Position numbers and translations under genes: made by a program | Shown here: piece by piece, positions 15,653 through 20,769 of the stretch | Position numbering within the stretch: the first letter of the stretch is position 1 | Layout: the number at the start of each line of letters is the position of its first letter | The notes under the pieces: model-generated | What the model was told of the DNA's origin: nothing | The model's database searches: none | The model's input: only the letters and a program-made list of their open reading frames with translations | Origin: JBEIJQ01 sp040380145 | Lineage (GTDB): Bacteria; Bacteroidota; Bacteroidia; Chitinophagales; Saprospiraceae | Direction: 5' to 3' | DNA: 20,769 nt | Assembly (NCBI GenBank): GCA_040380145.1 | Contig: JBEIJQ010000042.1 | Coordinates: forward strand, 1 to 20,769

Positions 15653-16714
15653 TCAGAAGCTCGGACAGCCGTTGTTGCGCGGGCCCCGGTTCGGATTGAT
15701 GTACATCAGGTGGAGTTCCAGGGCGCCCCGTCCCTGGGAAACTTGGCTGAGGGCAGACACGTTGGTGTCGTAGCTCAGGGCGATCTGGACGTTTTTGAGA
15801 TCGATGCCCGTGGAAGCGATGAAAGATTCGCCTCCGGGCGCACCCGAACGGAAACTGTTGACCAGACGGAACCAAGCGCCTATGCGGAAGGCCACGTCGT
15901 CTTTGGCTTTTTGGAATTTCAGACCGGTGCCCATGTTGATTTCCATGGAAGGCCCTTGGCCCATCACCACGAGGCCGGGCAGTAGGCTGAGGGGAGATTT
16001 GGAACGCTTGTAGCGGCCCAGTTGCATCTCGCCGCCCGCGTGGATGGTCCAGCGCATGTACAACGGGTCGCGGCGGCCGCTCAGAAGCGACACGTCGGGC
16101 TGGCTGAGGTGAGCGGCCGAAAGACCGGCGTAAAAACTGCGGCGCGGTCCGTACACGCCGTACCACATCACACCGGCGCTCATGTCCACGAGCGTTTTGT
16201 TGTTGCGCAAACTGCTGCCCTCGCCGTTGGCCAAGTTGGGATCGAAGCCGTCGCCGTTGAACTGTGAGGCGGTCTGGGCGGCGCTCAGATCGAAACTGCG
16301 CTGGCCAAAGCCCATTTGCGCGCCCGCGCACAAGAATTTGTTGCCTTTTTTCCAAGCTTTGGGACGGCCCAGCATTTTCTGGTAGCTGAAGCTCAGCTGC
16401 GCCTCGAGGTGGCTCAGGCCGAGCGAGCCCGCTTTGTCGTTCAGCACCGTCAGACCGATGCCCCAAAGATCGTTTTTGTGGGCCATCATCCGGTAATCGG
16501 CGCCGACGCCGTAGGTCTGAAAGGCGTTTTTGCCGAAAATGCCCGCCCACTGGGAACGGTAGTTGCCGTAGACCCGGAGCGAACCCTCGAAAACGCCCGT
16601 CATGGCCGGATTGAGGCGCATCGGGCTCATGTTGAACTGCGAATAACGGGCATCTTGGGCCCGGACGCCCCAAGCCAAGGTGCCGATCAGGAAAAGCGTA
16701 AGGAATTTTTTCAT
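15653..16714 (-). CDS. PorP/SprF family type IX secretion system outer-membrane protein
   Basis: PorP/SprF proteins are outer-membrane beta-barrels that work with the type IX secretion/gliding machinery, SprF being needed for surface delivery of SprB-type adhesins. The 353-aa product begins with a signal peptide, MKKFLTLFLIGTLAWGVRAQ, immediately followed by the family signature DARYSQFNMSPMRLNPAMTG, then YRSQWAGIFG. The rest alternates aromatic/glycine-rich strands and ends with an LELHLMYINP strand before a short tail. The ATG at 16714 puts the signal peptide at the very start. In this family, paralogues usually sit beside a large adhesin; here the neighbours are unrelated, but T9SS-type surface proteins lie at 3-974 and possibly 19648 onward. 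Confidence 0.95.
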   Translation of the reverse strand: MKKFLTLFLIGTLAWGVRAQDARYSQFNMSPMRLNPAMTGVFEGSLRVYGNYRSQWAGIFGKNAFQTYGVGADYRMMAHKNDLWGIGLTVLNDKAGSLGLSHLEAQLSFSYQKMLGRPKAWKKGNKFLCAGAQMGFGQRSFDLSAAQTASQFNGDGFDPNLANGEGSSLRNNKTLVDMSAGVMWYGVYGPRRSFYAGLSAAHLSQPDVSLLSGRRDPLYMRWTIHAGGEMQLGRYKRSKSPLSLLPGLVVMGQGPSMEINMGTGLKFQKAKDDVAFRIGAWFRLVNSFRSGAPGGESFIASTGIDLKNVQIALSYDTNVSALSQVSQGRGALELHLMYINPNRGPRNNGCPSF

Positions 16715-16774
16715 GCGCCGACGGACGATAAAGGAAAACAAAAACGCGTAAACTCTTTTTTGGAAAAAGAAGGA

Positions 16775-16782
16775 CGAAAGTA
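16775..16782 (-). promoter_or_regulatory. Putative -7 element of the PorP/SprF gene
   Basis: On the minus strand TACTTTCG approximates TAnnTTTG, 60 bases before the ATG at 16714. Confidence 0.35.
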
Positions 16783-16896
16783 CGCAGGGGTTCGCGAAAA
16801 ACGAAATTTTGCGGCCAATTATTGCGCGGAAAGTACAGACGAGCTCTAAACGCAGGATGCGCTCCCGGTGCTGCCAGCGGGCCAAAGAACGACGGG

Positions 16897-16928
16897 TTTG
16901 TTTGTGCCGCCCCCTCGGCTTATATTTG
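16897..16928 (+). promoter_or_regulatory. Histidine kinase promoter
   Basis: TTTG (16897-16900) and TATATTTG (16921-16928) are spaced by exactly 20 bases, the same arrangement as at hemD. The ATG follows at 16961. A second TTTG at 16901-16904 directly abuts the first. Confidence 0.7.
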
Positions 16929-16960
16929 TGCATCGTCCATACCCGCACCTTGTCCGTACC

Positions 16961-18151
16961 ATGAAGCCTGCCTTGCCGTGGAAATCCCGTTGGAAACTGG
17001 GGCTGACCCTCGCCGCGGTGGGCGTGGTGCTGGGAACGATGGCCTACATCCAATGGCTGTCGGGCCAACTCGCACGGGAAGAACAGGTGCGGATCCGGCT
17101 GTTCGCCGAACTGGTACACGCTGTTTCCCTGTTGCCGCCCGACGAACAGAACTACGATTTCACGATCCTCTCGCAAGTCATGGAGGAAAACACGACGATC
17201 CCGCTGGTGCTCACCGACCGGTTCGGGTTCATCCTCGCCGCCCGCAACTGCGGCCGACCGCTGCAGACCAGCGCCGATACGCTCTGGTACCGCACCGAGA
17301 TCGAACGCATGAAGGCCGAGCGGACGCCCGTCGAAATCCGCGATTTTTACAACGGCAGCCAGTTTCTGTACTACCGCTCTTCCTGGATCCTCGAACTGCT
17401 GACCTTTTTCCCGTACCTGCAGCTGGCGTCCATCGTGCTATTGGTTTGGGTGGGCTATTGGGCCTTCCACCAGGCGCGGCGCGCGGAGCAGCAACAGGTA
17501 TGGGTGGGCATGGCCAAGGAAACGGCCCACCAGTTGGGCACGCCCATTTCGGGGCTCGTGGCCTGGGTCGAAAACCTCAAGGCCATGGAACCCGACAACG
17601 AAAACGTGCAGCTCGTGATGCGGGAGTTTTCGCGCGATGTGGAACACCTGCAATTGGTGGCCGACCGCTTTTCTAAGATCGGCGCCGAACCCAAACTGAC
17701 CCCGCACGACCTTCGGGAGGTACTGCGGCGCAACCTCGACTACATCCGCCCGCGGGCCGCCCGCAAGATCGTTTTCGAATTCGACGAGCCGACCGCGCCC
17801 GTGCACGCCCTGCTGAACCCCCTTCTGTTCGAATGGGTCGTGGAAAACCTCCTCAAAAACGCCCTCGACGCGATGGGGCCCGAAGGAACCGTCCGATTGT
17901 CGCTCTCAACGGAACGGCGCTCGATCTTGCTCGATGTTTCCGATACGGGGAAAGGCATCCCCCGCAACAAGTTCTCGGCCGTTTTCCGCCCGGGGTTCAC
18001 CACCAAAAAACGCGGCTGGGGACTGGGCCTCTCATTGGCCAAACGCATCGTGCAAGACTACCACGGAGGCAAGATCTTCGTCAAGGAATCCACCCCGGGC
18101 AAGGGAACTACTTTTCGCATCCAACTGCCCGAAGCCACGGCGGAAGGGTGA
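16961..18151 (+). CDS. Membrane-bound sensor histidine kinase (orphan)
   Basis: The 396-aa kinase has two membrane segments (about residues 12-32 and 145-168) enclosing a roughly 110-residue sensor region of unknown ligand. The transmitter contains the H-box KETAHQLGTPIS with phospho-acceptor H190, N-box VVENLLKNALDAM (293-305), G1 box DTGKGIP (328-334) and G2 box GWGLGLSLAKRIV (352-364), so autophosphorylation competence is intact. The HQLGTP form, instead of HExRTP, marks a subgroup I associate with Bacteroidota. No response regulator gene adjoins it, so its partner is elsewhere. The ATG at 16961 gives a short charged N-terminus before the first helix and sits 32 bases after a strong promoter. 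Confidence 0.93.
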   Translation: MKPALPWKSRWKLGLTLAAVGVVLGTMAYIQWLSGQLAREEQVRIRLFAELVHAVSLLPPDEQNYDFTILSQVMEENTTIPLVLTDRFGFILAARNCGRPLQTSADTLWYRTEIERMKAERTPVEIRDFYNGSQFLYYRSSWILELLTFFPYLQLASIVLLVWVGYWAFHQARRAEQQQVWVGMAKETAHQLGTPISGLVAWVENLKAMEPDNENVQLVMREFSRDVEHLQLVADRFSKIGAEPKLTPHDLREVLRRNLDYIRPRAARKIVFEFDEPTAPVHALLNPLLFEWVVENLLKNALDAMGPEGTVRLSLSTERRSILLDVSDTGKGIPRNKFSAVFRPGFTTKKRGWGLGLSLAKRIVQDYHGGKIFVKESTPGKGTTFRIQLPEATAEG

Positions 18152-18196
18152 TGGGCCCGACGCCGGATCGAATGGCCGGATGATGTGGCCGGAAGG

Positions 18197-18213
18197 TTTT
18201 TTTGTGAAAAAAA
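18197..18213 (+). terminator. A/T hairpin after the kinase gene
   Basis: T7 (18197-18203), GTG, then A7 (18207-18213), 46 bases after the kinase stop; the same layout as at 1009-1025. Termination is inferred from position. Confidence 0.35.
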
Positions 18214-18227
18214 TTTTCCCCCATAAA

Positions 18228-18258
18228 AACAAAAGGCGGACCCACTCTGGGTCCGCCT
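18228..18258 (-). terminator. Intrinsic terminator of the saccharopine dehydrogenase-family gene
   Basis: AGGCGGACCCA (18234-18244) and TGGGTCCGCCT (18248-18258) form a perfect 11-bp stem around CTC. On the minus strand it begins 28 bases beyond the stop and is followed by a T-rich tract (TTTGTTTTTATGG), as expected for leftward termination. Confidence 0.92.
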
Positions 18259-18286
18259 CTCGCAACCGGCTCGGCCAACGAAAAAT

Positions 18287-19423
18287 CTACCGGTATACCT
18301 GCCCCACGAACAACCCCTGCATAAAGTCTTCGGGGTGGATCTGGCTTTGGAAAACGGGTCCTTGGTAGCGGCCCTGGAGCAGTTGGCGGGCGGCTTCCAC
18401 GAGCGCCGAGGCGGTGGTGGACTGTATGGCACGCAGCACTTTCCCATTGATTTCCAAGGGCTTGATGTGGTAATTGCGGTCAATGTAGCGCAAGGTGCCG
18501 CGGTTGTCGCGGCCCTGTACAGCGGCGTAGATGACCACCACATCGTCCTCTTGGTGGGGAACTTCTGCCTCCATGATCTTTTGCAAATGGTCGGCGCGCG
18601 ACTTGGCATCCCCGGCGGGCAGGGAGGCGATTTGCTGCAGCACCCAATCGTAGTGGCCCGGATAGCGGAGGGTTTTGTAGTCGAGGTGTCGGACGCGGCC
18701 CGCGAAAAACTCGGGCAGGTCGGCGGCGCCCCCGGAGGTGAGATCCTCCTCGTACACGATGCCGTCGAGCGATACACTGCTGCGTTCGGACAGGGCCGGC
18801 ACGAGGGTTTTTTGGCCGTCGCGCACCACGATGGCGTCCTCAAGGTATTCCACGGCCACGCCGATGGGGCTCCAAGTGAAGCCGTATTGGTGGGGCGAAC
18901 GGGCGTTGACCGTCAGTGCTCCGACGCGCATCAGGATGCTGTCCACGCGGTCCACACCGTAACTTTCGCAAAACTGGTTGAATAGTCGGTGGGCCAGCAC
19001 GTTGATGAAACCGGGCGCGAGGCCGGTCTGCAGTACGAAGCCTTTTTCGGCCCCCTGTGCGATCTCCACGACCTCGTTGGTGGCCTTGACGTGTTCGGTC
19101 AGGTTGGCGTAGTGCAGGCCGTGCGCAAGGGCCAAGCGCGCCATGCGGGGCGCTTCGCGGCCGGGCAGACAATCGAGCAGCACGTCGGCGTTGCGGCAGG
19201 CATCCTCGAGTTCGGGACTGGTGCCGGTGGCAGGCATCGCAAAGGGCACGATCTTGCCGGGGCGAGTGGAACCTTCTTGGATCCAAGCGGCGGCCTGTTG
19301 GGCGGCCTCGAGGCGGATGTCGCCGAGATAAAGATCGTAGGTGGCGTCGCCGAGCTCGCGAAGCAACAGTCCGGCGGCGCTGCCGATGCCGCCGGATCCG
19401 GCGATGAGTATGCGGTGGTTCAT
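18287..19423 (-). CDS. Saccharopine dehydrogenase-family oxidoreductase
   Basis: The 378-aa soluble enzyme starts MNHRILIAGSGGIGSAAGLL, a Rossmann dinucleotide-binding fold with G9-S-G-G-I-G14, followed by DIRLEAAQQAA, an ADVLLDCLPG segment and the HGLHYANLTEH motif typical of the LYS9/saccharopine reductase family. FVLQTGLAPGFINVLAHRLF introduces the C-terminal domain. The family includes saccharopine dehydrogenases/reductases of lysine metabolism and related NAD(P)-dependent enzymes such as carboxynorspermidine synthase, so the substrate cannot be fixed from sequence alone. No lysine or polyamine gene adjoins it. An in-frame ATG 12 codons upstream (19459) is rejected because the extra residues precede the conserved glycine-rich strand without similarity and overlap the leader. 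It has its own promoter and a strong terminator, so it is monocistronic. Confidence 0.9.
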   Translation of the reverse strand: MNHRILIAGSGGIGSAAGLLLRELGDATYDLYLGDIRLEAAQQAAAWIQEGSTRPGKIVPFAMPATGTSPELEDACRNADVLLDCLPGREAPRMARLALAHGLHYANLTEHVKATNEVVEIAQGAEKGFVLQTGLAPGFINVLAHRLFNQFCESYGVDRVDSILMRVGALTVNARSPHQYGFTWSPIGVAVEYLEDAIVVRDGQKTLVPALSERSSVSLDGIVYEEDLTSGGAADLPEFFAGRVRHLDYKTLRYPGHYDWVLQQIASLPAGDAKSRADHLQKIMEAEVPHQEDDVVVIYAAVQGRDNRGTLRYIDRNYHIKPLEINGKVLRAIQSTTASALVEAARQLLQGRYQGPVFQSQIHPEDFMQGLFVGQVYR

Positions 19424-19467
19424 AAAGATTGGGAAGTAAAAGTTTTTTTCTTGGCTCAAATTGGCCG

Positions 19468-19475
19468 CAAAGGTA
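19468..19475 (-). promoter_or_regulatory. -7 promoter element of the saccharopine dehydrogenase-family gene
   Basis: On the minus strand TACCTTTG (19475-19468) is a perfect TAnnTTTG, 44 bases upstream of the ATG at 19423. Confidence 0.6.
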
Positions 19476-19571
19476 ACTTTTTAGCCGTTCGCCGTTCGAC
19501 TTTTTTGCCCAAAACAAAGGACAATGCCGCCGCAGCGGACATTTTTCGGGGCACGATTTTTTTCTTCTGTA

Positions 19572-19601
19572 TTTGGCAAAAAAAACAAAGGCTTACTTTT
19601 A
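19572..19601 (+). promoter_or_regulatory. Putative promoter of the HYR-repeat protein gene
   Basis: TTTG (19572-19575) and TACTTTTA (19594-19601), 18 bases apart, approximate the -33/-7 pair. The ATG follows at 19648. Confidence 0.45.
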
Positions 19602-19647
19602 TGGTTGAAATCCAAGTACTCCGACTTCTCTTTCTAAACGATTCGAA

Positions 19648-20769
19648 ATGAAATCCCCAAACCGAAACTTTCCGAGCGCCGTGGGCATGCGTGCAGCTTT
19701 TTTTTCCGTCATCTGCCTGCTCGTTCTGAACATCTTGGCTACCGGCGGCCTGACCGCCCAGACCCCGAACTGGCTGGGCACCCAAGCCGTCAACGGCAAT
19801 TACCAGACCTACCAACTGAACGATCTGGGCCTTTTTCGACAGGTACGGCTGCAGGCCACCAGCAACGGGGCCATTTTTACCCGCAACTGGGAATTCATGA
19901 CCGGCGGCGGTTCACCCGACTACCAGACCAACTGGCGGCCTTACAGCGGTTCGTGCAACGGCAACATCGATGTGGTGATCCCGGGCTTCAACCAGGCCAT
20001 CGCCCCGACCAACGGTTATCCGGCACCGTACGGCAGCGCCACTCTGAACAACAATTTCGGGGGCTGCTCGGGCGTGCTGCCCGCCATCGTTTCGGGCCGT
20101 TACTACACGTTCAATATCATGGAAATGACCTTCCAAGACGCAGACATGGCCGTGCTGGAAACGGACTACGATCCCCGGACATTCTCGTCCATTGCGCGCA
20201 GTCCGGCAACCACTGTCTTTGCCTGCAACACGGTCGCGGTGACGGTCCAGATGAGCGGCCTGTTGAGCGCGGGCGAAAACGTGTACCTCCGCTACTCCAC
20301 CGACGGATTTTCCACCAGCACGGTCGTGCAGATGACGATGTCCGGCAACACCGGAACTGCCTCTATCCCGGCCATGGCAGCCGGTACAGCGGTGGGCTTT
20401 TACGCGTTCAGTTCACCCAATACCCTCGCTCAGATCAATCAGCAGCTCAACGTGATCGGTCGCCAAAGCCTGTTCGATATGATCGCGCTCAACCTGAGCG
20501 CCGGCGACGGCTATGTGACGGTCGCCGACAACCAATCGCCTTCGATCGCTTGTCCGGGCAATGTCTCGGCCAATACGGCGGCCGGATCCTGCACAGCGAC
20601 GGTCACTTTTGCAGCCTCGGCTACGGACAACTGTTCGGCTACCGTGTCGTATTCCCCGGCCTCGGGAAGTACTTTCAGCGTGGGCAGCACCACCGTGACG
20701 GCCACCGCCACCGATGCTGCGGGCAACACCGCCACCTGTTCGTTCACGGTGACGGTCGCCGACAACCAA
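19648..20769 (+). CDS. Secreted HYR-repeat surface protein (5' part only)
   Basis: The frame is open from the ATG at 19648 to the last base of the window (374 codons, no stop), so the gene continues beyond it. Residues 1-38 form a signal peptide with an extended N-region (hydrophobic core about 15-36, ending GGLTAQ); an internal Met14 could be the true start. Residues 39 to about 289 are a beta-rich region of unknown family. It is followed by a complete HYR (immunoglobulin-like) domain at about 297-372, with the SIACPGNVSANTAAGSC opening and a DAAGNTATCSFTVTV ending. The segment VTVADNQ occurs at 290-296 and again at 368-374, marking a 78-residue repeat period, so further HYR units probably follow. 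Such multidomain proteins in Bacteroidota are usually exported by T9SS and end in a sorting domain, which would lie outside this window. Confidence 0.88.
   Translation, partial: MKSPNRNFPSAVGMRAAFFSVICLLVLNILATGGLTAQTPNWLGTQAVNGNYQTYQLNDLGLFRQVRLQATSNGAIFTRNWEFMTGGGSPDYQTNWRPYSGSCNGNIDVVIPGFNQAIAPTNGYPAPYGSATLNNNFGGCSGVLPAIVSGRYYTFNIMEMTFQDADMAVLETDYDPRTFSSIARSPATTVFACNTVAVTVQMSGLLSAGENVYLRYSTDGFSTSTVVQMTMSGNTGTASIPAMAAGTAVGFYAFSSPNTLAQINQQLNVIGRQSLFDMIALNLSAGDGYVTVADNQSPSIACPGNVSANTAAGSCTATVTFAASATDNCSATVSYSPASGSTFSVGSTTVTATATDAAGNTATCSFTVTVADNQ
20515..20769 (+). repeat. Start of a tandem HYR coding repeat (234-bp period)
   Basis: An identical 21-base string (codes VTVADNQ) is present at 20515-20535 and 20749-20769, exactly 234 bases or 78 codons apart. 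The second copy ends at the window edge, so the number of units is unknown. Confidence 0.85.

Overview
The window looks like a chromosomal segment of a GC-rich member of the Bacteroidota, most likely near the Saprospiria/Chitinophagia side (the phylum is well supported, the class is inference). The evidence is a type IX secretion (T9SS) C-terminal sorting domain, SprB-type repeats and a PorP/SprF outer-membrane protein, an isolated atpD-atpC pair, an OafA-type acyltransferase, and repeated Bacteroidota promoters of the form TAnnTTTG, with no obvious Shine-Dalgarno sites before the starts I checked.

Layout. Position 1-974 is the 3' end of a T9SS-exported PKD/SprB-repeat adhesin-like protein. 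Positions 1127-3444 (minus) hold the most unusual locus: a 562-aa reverse transcriptase with a YMDD active site and a long helical C-terminal region, translationally coupled through an ATGA overlap to a 210-aa protein carrying an R-N-x3-H motif typical of HEPN ribonucleases. I read this as a candidate two-gene anti-phage (Abi/DRT-like) cassette. Next come hemD (3725-4405, probably leaderless), a double-AAA+ CbbX/SpoVK-type ATPase with a duplicated beta-rich N-terminal module (4532-7159), a membrane acyltransferase (7416-8516), a secreted histidine-rich protein of unknown function (8656-9852) and atpD-atpC (10041-11903).

A strong bidirectional terminator separates atpC from nrdB (12013-13008, minus). 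nrdB is transcribed away from a ferredoxin-type NADP+ reductase gene (13297-14301). The region between them holds a 40-bp near-palindrome built around two inverted DnaA-box-like sequences. A 551-bp gap (14302-14852) contains a terminator whose T-tract faces the minus strand and a possible 30-aa membrane peptide gene. It is followed by exodeoxyribonuclease III (14853-15632), PorP/SprF (15653-16714, minus), an orphan sensor histidine kinase (16961-18151), a saccharopine-dehydrogenase-family enzyme (18287-19423, minus), and the 5' end of a secreted HYR-repeat protein (19648 to the window end).

Most genes are single transcription units with their own promoter; the only clear co-transcribed pairs are RT-HEPN and atpD-atpC. 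Housekeeping functions (haem synthesis, ATP synthesis, dNTP supply, base-excision repair) are interspersed with surface/secretion genes and one candidate defence locus. I saw no tRNA, rRNA, CRISPR array, insertion sequence or integrase.
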